Part shown: in pieces, positions 1 to 10,389 of the stretch
Layout of the letters: each line of letters begins with the position of its first letter
Position numbering within the stretch: the stretch's first letter is position 1
Assembly (NCBI RefSeq): GCF_000972845.2
Contig: NC_040013.1
Location: 6,254,550 to 6,318,549, forward strand
Direction of reading: 5' to 3'
Length of the DNA: 64,000 nucleotides
Source of the DNA: Larimichthys crocea
Taxonomy: Eukaryota; Chordata; Actinopteri; Sciaenidae
Translations under genes and position numbers: made by a program
The notes under the pieces: generated by a model
Seen by the model: only the letters and a program-made list of their open reading frames with translations
What the model was told of the DNA's origin: nothing
Databases searched by the model: none

Positions 1-242
1 TGGCTCTTCTTCCCCTATAGATGTAAAATATTGACATCAAATCTTTTGCAGTTCATGATCTAATAATTATAAGAGGCCAAACTAATTATTTAAATCTGTG
101 CTTTACGTTCTACACATAATTTTTTAACTGTCAGTGAAGAGCGGTGAACAGGTCTCACTAGGTACAGCAGGTCACGTAGGAAGTTGAGGAATTGAATACT
201 CTTTTTTTTTGTATTCTTCTTTTTCTATCCATCATTCCCAGC
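1..242 (+). promoter_or_regulatory. upstream / 5' UTR region of gphb5
   Basis: AT-rich sequence before the gphb5 start codon. A pyrimidine-rich run ends in ttcccag at 235-241, directly before the ATG at 243, so it reads as a splice acceptor. The gene then has an upstream non-coding exon outside the window. An ATG-less open frame continues upstream of 243, but its residues precede a good signal peptide and are better read as intron. No TATA box can be assigned. Confidence 0.45.
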
Positions 243-1445
243 ATGCATCTCTATCCCCTGTCCCTCTCTTTCCTCCTCCTCCTGGTTGCTGCGACAGCTG
301 TGGTGTGCGTTACCGTGACGACCACACTTCATGGTTTCCGAGGCTGCGCCGTGCGAGAGTTTTCCTTCGTGGCCCAGAAGCCTGGCTGCAAGGCACTGCG
401 CATCACCACAGAGGCCTGCTGGGGGCGCTGTCACACCTGGGAGGTAACATTAATAGCCAAATACACAGCAAAAGTGACAGAACATCAGTAACATTTAGTC
501 AACGGAGGAGTCAGACTCTTTTCTGTTGCTATTTCTGAAAGCTTCTGTAATTCTGGACTTATGAAACATGAAACAAAAAGATGATTAATGACCCAGGGCT
601 CAACCCAAACCACAAGAAGGCTGATGACCCATTCTCGGCTCTTACCCATATGCCATTGTCATAAGAAATGCTCAAATCCCTCCAAGCAGGGATGGTTACT
701 GGACTTTTACTGAACTCGTTTAAGTTTGCAGGGTTTCAAATTCTAGCTCTAAGTAATTGAAAAACCAAATTTAGGCAGTCAGGAACTCAGATTTAAACCC
801 TTTAGAGGAGAAAGAGCTCTGAATCAGCAACAACAGGGCTGACTCAGTCACATTGATAGACGTAAGAAATAATAAAATCTGCATGCTTCAACAAATCTCA
901 ACTCAAGGTCCACTTAGTAGCCTTTTTTGGAACTTTCAATAGCATCTCATGGTCCTCCTTGGCGGATACAGGTTGCTCATTTGACAATAAAAATCTAAAC
1001 TCAGGATGCACTTACTAGTTTTCTTCTTCTAGTAAGTTTTCAGCTGAATTCACAGGACTTCCTCCCACAGAAGACAGTGAGATGTGGTTGAAAGCTCTAC
1101 CAAGAGCTAGAAGTAGATGTTGAGTTCATACTTGCTTTTGTCAAACTAGTGGACGGATGGTGTTGAAGGCTGAGAATAATGGTGCCTCCTAGGTTAAGTT
1201 AAAGCTGAAATTTAAGTTCAAGAAGCACATTTGTTTGTGTTGTTTGTAACCTGCAGAGACCTGTACCGGATCCCCCCTACATCCACCGCCACCACCGTGT
1301 GTGCACATATAGTCGGACCCGCCACATGACCGCCCGCCTGCCGGGCTGCCTGCCCAACGTCTCCCCTCTCTACCACTACCCCATGGCTCTGCAGTGCCAC
1401 TGTGCCGTCTGCTCCACACAGGACACCGAGTGTGAGACCTTCTGA
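243..1445 (+). CDS. gphb5: glycoprotein hormone beta 5 (thyrostimulin beta subunit)
   Basis: Secreted cystine-knot hormone subunit that pairs with GPHA2 to form thyrostimulin, a ligand of the TSH receptor. Two coding exons, 243-443 and 1257-1445, join in phase 0 (GAG|gtaaca ... ctgcag|AGA) and encode 129 aa, close to the human length of about 130. Residues 1 to about 24 form a hydrophobic signal peptide. The mature part has the ten cystine-knot cysteines (C34, C49, C59, C63, C83, C98, C114, C116, C119, C126) and lacks the extra seat-belt pair of pituitary beta subunits, as expected for GPB5. Family signatures are GCAVREF, EACWGRCHTWE, PPYIHRHHRVCTY and the C-terminal TECETF. The glycosylation site after CTY in mammals is absent; the only sequon is N101-V-S followed by Pro. 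The 813-bp intron shows no other gene. Identification is firm. Confidence 0.95.
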
Positions 1446-1508
1446 TGGGCGGGACGCTGCTTTGAACAATGTTATCAGCAGTTTTACTGATATGACTCTA
1501 TGACTCTG

Positions 1509-1514
1509 AATAAA
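1509..1514 (+). terminator. polyadenylation signal of gphb5
   Basis: A canonical AATAAA hexamer lies 64 bases after the gphb5 stop codon, inside a run of overlapping AATAAAA motifs. This implies a short 3' UTR. Confidence 0.6.
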
Positions 1515-1914
1515 ATAAAATATCGAATCAAGACATTTTAGTAAGTGTGAAAGTTTCTGGAGGGGGGGCTGAAGAAAGGATACATAACATACAAGAACCC
1601 AAAAACTGTCTCTCAAGACTGAGTGTATAGTTATATATGTCTGTTAAAAGGAAGAAGAGAGCAATACATTTCAAATTATTACAGCTAAAGACATTAGTTG
1701 AATATATGTTTTAAAAGAAAAAAGAATATCAACTGTAGCCTTGATTAGTTGTGATTATAAAATGGATTGCCGACCAAACAAATCTGGCAACTGCACCAAG
1801 GAGGGAACCAAAAGCCCCAGCTTTATTCATGGTAATTTGATGAAATGCAATATCTTTATTCACGTTTATGTTGCACTCACATGTTGCATATTCTTTTAAA
1901 TATTACTTGAAGGT

Positions 1915-2146
1915 GACGTGGTACGTACACATTGTGAGGTCCTGCATTCCTTTTGGGGACAAAAATCAAAGTCCCCACATCGTATATCAATGAGTTTAGG
2001 TTTCATTTATTTTAGGACTTTCTTTAAGGTTAGCATTGGGGTAAACGCCAACACCAAGGCAACTACTAGGCATGTAGTGGTCCTGGATAAAGTTAGGCCA
2101 AGTCACCAGGGAATGAGTGCAGGTCAAGGCAATGTCCACTCTTAGT
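1915..2146. repeat. dispersed teleost repeat (ggggac / gtccccac type)
   Basis: The segment has the layout of a repeat common in fish introns: a ttttggggac / gtccccacat pair followed by GGTTAG-like and aaggttag words and a cactctta end. The 75-codon open frame across it is not coding. Assignment is by recalled family appearance, not by an in-window second copy. Confidence 0.4.
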
Positions 2147-2213
2147 GATGTGAACAAGTTTGTGTGTAAAGTGAGAAGAAAAACATAATGACTTTACAGT
2201 TGCAGAATAGAAA

Positions 2214-2219
2214 TTTATT
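2214..2219 (-). terminator. candidate distal polyadenylation signal of gpha2
   Basis: AATAAA on the minus strand (TTTATT on plus), in an A/T-rich context typical of a transcript end. Canonical minus-strand signals closer to the gpha2 stop at 3650 are not obvious. If this one is used, the 3' UTR is about 1.4 kb and runs through the hAT-type element at 2956-3361. This is an inference from one hexamer. Confidence 0.35.
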
Positions 2220-2955
2220 GAAATACAATTTCATCACAAACTATACAGTGCATTCTTTCTTTTTTCATTTCATTGACATTTCCAACATTCTTTGGTTTCA
2301 TCAATAGATATTATTTACAAATGTCCTTTAGTTCAAATTCATAAATATAAATAAATTTTGTACATTCTTTGGTCTCTTGTCTGTGTTTAGTGGTTATTGC
2401 AAAGAGTGAAACTAATTGTATCGATGGCATTTATGTTTAGTCCAATGGTGACAATGGCAATATATTGACTTTTTTATGTACCTGTAACATAAATCAATTC
2501 AGAGATGACGTAACTGTCTCAAATGCAATGTAATGTTCTCATTCATTTTGGCATATTTCAAATTGTAAAAGTGCGGTGAAATGACATAATGACATGAGTT
2601 TGATTGATTACAATCCTGATGCCTCTGTGTACTTTCACTTGTCACGCAGTGTGAAGGGTAGCCTCAAAGGAAAAAAAAAAAAAAAGATGAAAAAGGTTTC
2701 AGTTTGTTTGTGTGAATGACAGAATGGTTTATACAGCCTTAAACACAAATGTGTGTCAATCAAGTTTTCTAGAAAAACCTCCCTTACATCACATTTCAAA
2801 AACACAAAAACACACGCACACATACACACACTCTCACACACAAACATCACATCTTTATAGACATGAAAAAGTGTCAATCCCATTTTAATTTTACTGGGTG
2901 GCTGATTCAGAGCCTGAATGATTTTAGTGGACAATTTCAGTCAAATGGTCTAGAT

Positions 2956-3361
2956 CAGGGGTTTTCAGAGACTGTGGGCTTCCCTTCAGACAAAGCTTTA
3001 AAAATGCAGCCACTAAATTGTTTTATATGCTCAATTATGGAGGCCTATGTGTTCAAAATTATGTTGTTTGAGCCCACAGACACTCAAGAGCTGATCCAAT
3101 ATAGCCTAATATTTCGGTTTGACACAAGGCTCCAAGAAATACATAGAAAAGGTCTGTCCTCTGGCATTTTTAATTTATGAAAACTTTATAAAACTACTGC
3201 ATATCTGAACTTCTCTTTAACCAAATTACACACATTTAGGCTATTCTATGTGATCTTACTTTGATAACTCAAGCCATATTTTTTCACTTAAATTCAGAGT
3301 CTCTTCTAAAACTATTTAAAGCCCCCTGAAGAGACCCCCCCTCCCACAATGAAAACCTCTG
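2956..3361. mobile_element. non-autonomous hAT-type MITE, 406 bp
   Basis: Terminal inverted repeats CAGGGGTTTTCA (2956-2967) and TGAAAACCTCTG (3350-3361) match at 11 of 12 positions. They are flanked by a perfect 8-bp target-site duplication, gtctagat, at 2948-2955 and 3362-3369. Eight-base duplications and CAGNG-type ends are diagnostic of the hAT superfamily. No transposase frame is inside; the open frame over 2863-3180 crosses the left end and is spurious. It sits between the convergent gphb5 and gpha2 genes. Confidence 0.85.
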
Positions 3362-3649
3362 GTCTAGATAGATATGTGGAGACCTCTCCATCTTTACACT
3401 TTCTTTTCATTCTTTGGAACACAAATTAAGGAAACCTTGACAAAAGGCTGATTCATCTTCAGATAAATAAGGTAAAGTGATTTTTTTCCCCAACATTCAA
3501 AACAAGTCGACATAGACAGAAAAAGGATAGTTATTGAAACTTGTTATTATCATCTTGTTATTTCAGTCATTTACCAAGGTTTGTACCGCTTAACTGACTA
3601 ATCTGTATTGGGTTCTTATCCTTGTGTACATTTGGTATGTCTTGATATA

Positions 3650-4313
3650 TCAGTAGCGGGACTTGCGGCACATGTCGCAACGACACGCCTTTGCTGTCAG
3701 GATCTCAATCTCGTCGTGGTGGCGACCTCTAGGACAATCCAGACGAACTTTGACCTGAGGGAAGACAATCCAGACGACATGAGCAACTGGAAAAATTATG
3801 AAAACCAGAAGCTGTAATTAACCCCTCTTTTCATTGACCATTGCAGCCCCCTCCCTTCACCTTAGCATCCTTGCTGATGGTGCAGCACCGTGAAGTAGAG
3901 GTGATGTTGTGGGTGAAGTTGGAGGCCACCAGCACAGAGTATCTGGATGGGAAGGCGCTGGACTCGCAGTAGCCCACGCAGGCATAGACAAGGTGGGTTC
4001 CTTTGCATGTTCCACGACGGTCACTGCGGATGGTCACGTTGAAGGCTGGGGGAAGGAGAGAAGACAGAAGCATGAGTGGGTGTGAATAGGTACTAACAGG
4101 ACCACATTTCCCATAAACCCTGGCAAAAACAATGTTGTAGGTTATGTGAAGATATGCACGTTATTTGATGCATTTTTGTGTGCATTACTTACGATGTAGG
4201 TGACACCCTGGGGTGAGGCCATCGTAGCTCCAACCAATAGGTGAGAAGAGAAGCATCAGTGACATCACTGATAGGACCAGCAGGCAGAAATGTGAGGTCA
4301 TGCACGGCGACAT
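3650..4313 (-). CDS. gpha2: glycoprotein hormone alpha 2 (thyrostimulin alpha subunit)
   Basis: Secreted cystine-knot subunit, partner of GPHB5 in thyrostimulin. Coding exons on the minus strand are 4313-4193, 4045-3861 and 3754-3650. They join in phases 1 and 0 with gtaagt and gtgaag donors and encode 136 aa (human about 129). Residues 1 to about 28 form a signal peptide; Met5 is an alternative start. All ten alpha-type cysteines are present (C37, C54, C63, C67, C94, C95, C109, C126, C128, C131). Signatures are PGCHLHPFNVT, the segment CESSAFPSRYSVLVAS and the C-terminal CRCDMCRKSRY. N-glycosylation sequons are at N43, N83 and N87. A splice acceptor lies 12 bases before the ATG (4314-4325 is 5' UTR), so at least one non-coding exon lies upstream. 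Its stop codon faces that of gphb5 across 2.2 kb. Identification is firm. Confidence 0.95.
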
Positions 4314-4469
4314 CTGGATGGCAGCCTGAGGGGTCCAAACAGAACACAAACAGAGTATGTGAGATGTCACCGTAAGACCAGAGAAAAATATCTGCAAGAA
4401 GTTCAGTGAGTCAAATGTGAAATGTCTTCATATTCCATAAATAGTATAGTATATAAATGCTTTAATCCA

Positions 4470-4710
4470 TCTGGACCTGTGGTTCCCAGTCTGAGCGTCA
4501 GATTGAAGATATAAAAAAAATGGGGAACTTTTTTATGACACAACCAAATGTTAATTTTTGGGCCTTTGGTGAAGTAGCCTAATATAACATTGGCCCTTTT
4601 TAGACTTTTAAAAGGGACAGCAGCAGCCCTAAGTAAGCTTTGCTCGGCTATGAAGTCCCATGAGTCAAAAACGGTTGCGAACCAGTCGTCTAGGCTACTT
4701 AGAAGATCTT
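4470..4710. mobile_element. possible degraded hAT-like MITE
   Basis: The segment starts near ctgtggttcccagtctg and ends near ggttgcgaaccag. These resemble the TGGTTCCCA / GGGAACCA ends of common hAT MITEs. The ends match only partly and no 8-bp target duplication is evident, so the boundaries are guesses. It lies in the first intron of gpha2. Confidence 0.3.
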
Positions 4711-6585
4711 ATTTGATCTTCTTTTCTAATCTGAAGAAACAGAAGAAGCTGCCGCCTTCTCAATCACTTGACTTTTCACTCAACCTGAGGTGATCTTCCC
4801 CTGCTGAACTTTCCACCTTAAATCAAAGCGTTGCTCAGAGCCCCCTCCTTTATCCACCAAGGTGATTTCCCATCCTGCCCGTGTGTCACTCAGCTAGTAA
4901 CAGCTAATGTGAATAAAAACAATACTGCCTTCATCTTGTCAATCTGTCTAATTTAACAGCTACCTGCTGACACACGTACGTATACAATTCTAGCTCACGC
5001 CGACTCGTACAAACGTACACGTAGCCGCACATGACAGCAGTCCCATAATTAGACAGTACACATGAATAAAAGTCTCTTTAAAATACAGAAAGGGGGAATG
5101 ATCCTGTGTGCATCTGAGCATGCATGATCTTGAGTGAGTGTCTGCGGATGCATGTGCTCACGACCCCCCTCACACACACACACACACACCTCAACACGTG
5201 TGTAAACAATAAAGTCATGTTTTCCTGGGAATTTGCTGATCCTGACCCTTGCCCTCTAAAATGGCAGCTCTTTCCAGCTCCGCTTCCCTCCGTCCGGAGC
5301 AATGAGAATTGCCGTTTTGGTGATGGTGGAGCGACCCTAGGGACGCCATTAACGCTGCTGGTACGATCAAATGAATGGCTCAGGACTGTGTGTGTGTGTG
5401 TATGTGAGGCCATTAACCCCGTGTCAGCTGGTGGAGCACGGGGTGGAAATGCCCGGGCTTTTTCCTCTTATGTGGGGTTTCCACGCCTGAAGGTTTGGTT
5501 TGTCTTTGAGGAAAGTGGGTTGTAATATGCTGCACCCCGCTTTGGGATGTGACAGTGGGAGGGCTGGGGTTCAAGACCACCAGTGCAGCCTAAAGAACAT
5601 ATATACCCTATACACACAAACACCTATGATGCCTTTAAAAACAATAAATGTGTGTAGAAGGAAGACAAAGTATCCATCCTTTAAGCTGCTGCTCCTTTAA
5701 ACCTTTAAATTAATTTTTTTCCTGGACACAACTATTAAAAGTATATAGAAATTTGACAAGTGAGAGGTGGAAACATATCAATGTAAATCCCCTAAATTAT
5801 CCTCTGTTCTCAATTCTATGCATTACATTGTTTGAATAATTAAGTTCAGACCAGGTACAACTTAGAACTAACAGTAGATCATTTGATTTTATATAAAAAC
5901 TATAAGATTTCTGTTCTATATCTTAGTGATGAAGCACCGGCATCATTACACACAAGTGCCTGAAACCTTTACTAATTCCACTTCACGCTGAACCAATAGG
6001 CTGTAATTTAATTCAACTTTTAGCATGAAAAAAATTGTAAGGCAAAAGGTGTACAGCCTTATTGACAGGGACATTAAGTACATTTCATATATAGCATAGA
6101 TTTAAAGGAGACACATAGTCTCATGTACTGTGTCGTCGTGTAATGCTCCTGTATAATCCTTTTTTTTTTTTTAAGAATAATCTATATAGTCAAAGAATAA
6201 GAATTGTCATTAAGGAAAAAGTCAACTGAGTAGTGATGAGCTTCAGAATAAAAGCCTCTAAACATGGCAAAGCTTATGCATATTTGAAGAAAATGTCCTT
6301 AACGTGGGCAATTTACACATTTGCGAACATTAACACTTACATATTAATATAAACAAAAATAAAAATTCTGCAGAATCAGAGTGTAAAAAGCGTCAAGTAA
6401 GAGGGAGCTATAACCGTTAAAGGTGTATTTTCCCCACATTTACAACTTGATGTGACTCTAAAATCTATAAGAAAGCATCAGTGGCATTTCAAAGAACAAT
6501 CACAGCATTTAAAGGTCTATTCCACCAACATGCAGACTGATGCATTAAATTTGATTCCAGGTATAAAAAGAGAGTTGAGTCTTAC

Positions 6586-6720
6586 CTGAAGACGCAGAGC
6601 AGGGAGCGCAACTTCTCGAGTGCAGGGCAGGTGTGTCGACTGACAGGTGATTGCGAGTGTGTTTGTTCTGAGCTTCATGCAGGGATATAAGTAACACAGG
6701 TATGAGCGGAGGCACTTATA
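6586..6720 (-). promoter_or_regulatory. candidate non-coding first exon and core promoter of gpha2
   Basis: On the minus strand a TATAAG box lies at 6720-6715, and a good donor, CTTCAG|gtaagact, closes a possible exon at 6586. A start site about 30 bases after the TATA box would give a 5' UTR exon of roughly 100 bases. It would splice over a 2.3-kb intron to the acceptor just before the gpha2 ATG exon. Position and splice sites fit, but no conserved sequence proves it. Confidence 0.35.
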
Positions 6721-9700
6721 GCTGTGGACACACCCACAATTAGACAGCCGAGTGTGTGTGAGTGTGTGCGTCTCTCTCTTTTCCTTTCTTTCTACCTGTT
6801 CAAAAAAAAAAAAAAAAAAAAAAAAGTGAAATCTCGCTTTAAACTTCTTTCTTAAACGTCTTTCTCCTGGAGTGTGTTACCGTCTCTCTATCCCTCCGCC
6901 CTCCCCCTCCTCGCTCTCTGTTTTAAACCTTTAGGGGGACTGCTGCTGTGACACAGAGGAAAACTAGATAGGTTTTCCATCAACGCACCACCACAATAGT
7001 AAGAACACACGCGGCTTCACCACACATGCACACACACAGAAAGAAAAAGCACACTTATGCATGCGTGCAATCGAAATCACACACAAAAAAATAATACCCT
7101 AGGCCTCAGCTGCCAGTTGATACACACTATAAGTGAACTAATAAATACACTGAATGGGGGACCTCACACACACACTCAAAGTTTGCCTGGGTTTTCCATT
7201 TGTGGCTGCAGGAGGAAGGGCAGGGTTGGGTCAGAAGATATTGTGGGTTTGGGTCAACTCTTTGTGTGTGTGGCACATGATGGGTATATAGCGGGGAACG
7301 CCTGGCTCTGCTTCTCGTCTTCCTTGTCTTGAACAGAGGAAATCAGCTTAGCAACCACCCTGTCCAAACTCCAGTGGGTAAAGACATTCTTTTAATAGAC
7401 TCTTAGAATATTTGTTGGACATTTGCAGCGGTATCTGGATACTCGAGTGACATGTCACAAAGGTCACAAGCTGCCAGATTAGACCGCAGATGACTGTGTA
7501 TCGTTCTTTAAGTACATCCACAAGTAACTGGGTTTCAGGGTGAAGGAACAAATGTCTTAACTTGCTGGAACAGAAAGAATCGGAATCAGCTCCTCCGAGG
7601 TTACTTCATTGCTGTGAGGAATCGTTGCTCTTTGTGGGTCTGTGAAGTCCGCTGATATAAGGCCAGAAGAATAAACGACTTGTCTTTAAAAAACTATCTT
7701 TGTCTTTAACAGAACCTGCCAACCTGCCAGGAGAATTGACAAAACAGTAGGTGGAGATAAACCAGTGCATGTGATTGAAACTCACATTTTGTTTTAACTA
7801 ATTAGACTTGGATTATATGGTTGGATCCCAAATGCGATAATCATCATTGTTTCATTGTATGTTTTCTCTATATTTCTCTTGTATTCTTCAGAAATACAAA
7901 CTGCAGACGCTTGTTATGAGCTTTGATCAACTGAGATGAGGAAAGCTGAAACACTGAAACAGTCCCTGGAGGAAAAAACACTGTAATAAGTCATTTATCA
8001 TGGAAACATTGGTTTGAAATGAGTTGATGTATTTATGCTTATTTCTCCACTGCAGAATTCCCGTCAAGTAATTTCTGTCTATAATTAAAAACCTTTTTAA
8101 AAAAACTTTTCTTAAAACAAAAAACTCTACCAGTACAATAAGAATCTGTTTCTGTTTTATTTCTAAAAATGGGTGAGAATATTTGGAGTATGGCAAGAAG
8201 AATAAACAACTTGACTAGCGTTAATTTGCTTTGTGACATGATTGATTTGATGTGAACTGATTATTTTTCACTCTTAAGACCAAAAATACAAGACAATATA
8301 ATGACAACAAAAAAAACAACCATTTTCTTCCACTTACTAATGTTTGTAACCAAAGTGTGATACATCTCCTTCCTCTGTGCCATAACGCTCCATAATTTCT
8401 TTGTCCAAAACCTATTAAAAATCCATCAATGAGCCACACTGTTGCACTAGCTGACATGTTTGCACTGTCATTTATTTTGACTCAACTCCACATGGCCTGT
8501 CCTGTGATAAATAATCTCTAAAGCACTAAATGTCTATTAATCCACCGCTGAAAGTAGTCCCCCATCAAACACACTATTTACTGGTCTTTAAGTAACGTTT
8601 GCTCAGAACTTCAGTGACCAGCTGTTTTTTTTTAGGAATCAAACCATATATTTGGCACCTGCTTTTAAGGTTTTATCCTCAGTAGTACAAAAGTAATTGT
8701 TTTATTAAAATGAGCATTCTGATATCTGAAAGATGAATACAATGTCATTCATTCATCTTTCAGATATCAGAATGCTCATTTTAATAAAACAATCCGACTT
8801 TCTAGAACGAGCAGGTTTCAGGGTAGATGCGGCGGCTTCCAGCGCCGTGCACTCACACACGTTCTCACTCTCACACTCTCACACGTACACGCCTCCTAAG
8901 GAAAACACAATTATCATCTTATGGCCCCTCTACCCCAAACATTCCCAATCTAGTTATGTCAATGGAAAACGGAATGTGTGACATCATCACCTAAACCCCC
9001 CACCTACACACACACAAACACACAAAACTATTAGTGTGTTGACTGTAAGTTGTACGGACGTCCGTAGTGTGTGTGTGTGTTTCGTATGTTTCTTCTGATT
9101 CCATGCCAACCAGAGAGAGAGAGAGAGAGTATAAATCTGAATGGCCTACAGCACCTCATCAGGAGAGTTAGATGTGAATGAACTTTGGTAAACTGGAGAC
9201 TTTCTTGTCATTGAGATGCACACACACACACACACACATACATTTCTCCAGTGTGACTCAGCGGGGTGACTGATGTTTGTATCGTTCAGTGGGCCCGTCG
9301 CTCTCGGCTGCCGTGGAAACCGTGGCGTCTTGAATAACTATAATATCATTAATGTGTCCGATTCCACTTCTGCCCTGTTATTTTAATCTCCGTGCGTACG
9401 TGTGTGTGTGTGTGTGTGTGAATGAAACTATATGATGTATGTGTGTGTCTATTATTTTAAGTACTATATGTGTGCGTATCATTATGTCTGACAGGATATT
9501 GTGTGTGTAAGTAGATGTGAGTGTAAGATAAATTATGTGTGTGTTATTTTGGGCTCTATGACAATGTAAGGAGAGGATTAGGCAAAGTTTTCCTGTTTCT
9601 AAGATGATGTTTCAGTCCAGTTGACCCATTTACCCCCATATATAAACACAAGGGATGAATACGTGCACACACACACGTCCCTTTCAAGCAAATCAATATG

Positions 9701-10280
9701 TATTTTTTTTTATTGCATATTTACAACAGGTGACAAACACTCACACACACACACACACACATGCATAGATAATACACACAGAAGGAGAGAACATTGAGTT
9801 AATTTAGATTGACAGGAGGAAAGTGGAGTTTCCACAAGGTGATACTCACTCGGAGCTCGAGGTGTGCACTTCTTATGAGGACACACACGCACACACACAT
9901 ATGCGAACACACACACATACACGGGCGAGTGGAAATATTAAGAGAGAGCCAGCATTGTCAGAATAAAGCCTTGGAATGTGTTCCTGTCTTCCCACCGAGG
10001 AAAGCTGTAACCATTTGGATTAAACTGGTTCCTGCTTATTCATGTTTTACACACCAGACTCCAAAACTGAATGAACAGAATGATTATGCATCTATTCTAA
10101 AAATGTGGGATGAAAAAAAATAAAAATAAAGCAATCTACTATTGTTTAAGATCAGTGTCCAATAATAATAATAATAAAAGATTGCATGTGATGCCATTAA
10201 AACAACATGATGCAAGCTGATGGTAAGGTCTCCACTCATTATGGAACAATGAAAAACAACCACGAATGGAAGAGCAAACA
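6721..10280. other. intergenic region between gpha2 promoter and majin 3' end
   Basis: No coding exon could be supported on either strand. The region holds a poly-A run (about 6801-6824), many short CA/TG tracts (for example 9223-9238, 9402-9420, 9741-9761, 9885-9899) and a striking perfect inverted repeat at 8696-8793, listed separately. Open frames here are short and of low complexity. Confidence 0.5.
8696..8793. repeat. perfect 43-bp inverted repeat with 12-nt spacer
   Basis: The arm at 8696-8738 is an exact reverse complement of 8751-8793 over all 43 bases, with the spacer acaatgtcattc. Flanking bases do not extend the match. A transcript would fold into an uninterrupted hairpin. The arms are not low complexity, they start with attgttttatt and contain gcattctgatatc. 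No transposon termini or target duplication were seen. Confidence 0.95.
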
Positions 10281-10290
10281 AAGAACAATA

Positions 10291-10296
10291 TTTATT
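10291..10296 (-). terminator. polyadenylation signal of majin
   Basis: AATAAA on the minus strand, about 95 bases past the majin stop codon (10392-10390), in an A/T-rich context. It implies a short 3' UTR. Confidence 0.6.
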
Positions 10297-10389
10297 TGCT
10301 TATTGTACAACAAAGGTCTGATACAAAACAGACCCTCCAACACTAAAGTTTAAAATAAATAAATGGAGCCAGTCAAACCGCCGCGGCTC

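Noticed and set aside
192..242. N-terminal extension of the gphb5 frame
   Set aside because: It has no ATG, is pyrimidine-rich and ends in a splice acceptor; Met at 243 gives a proper signal peptide.
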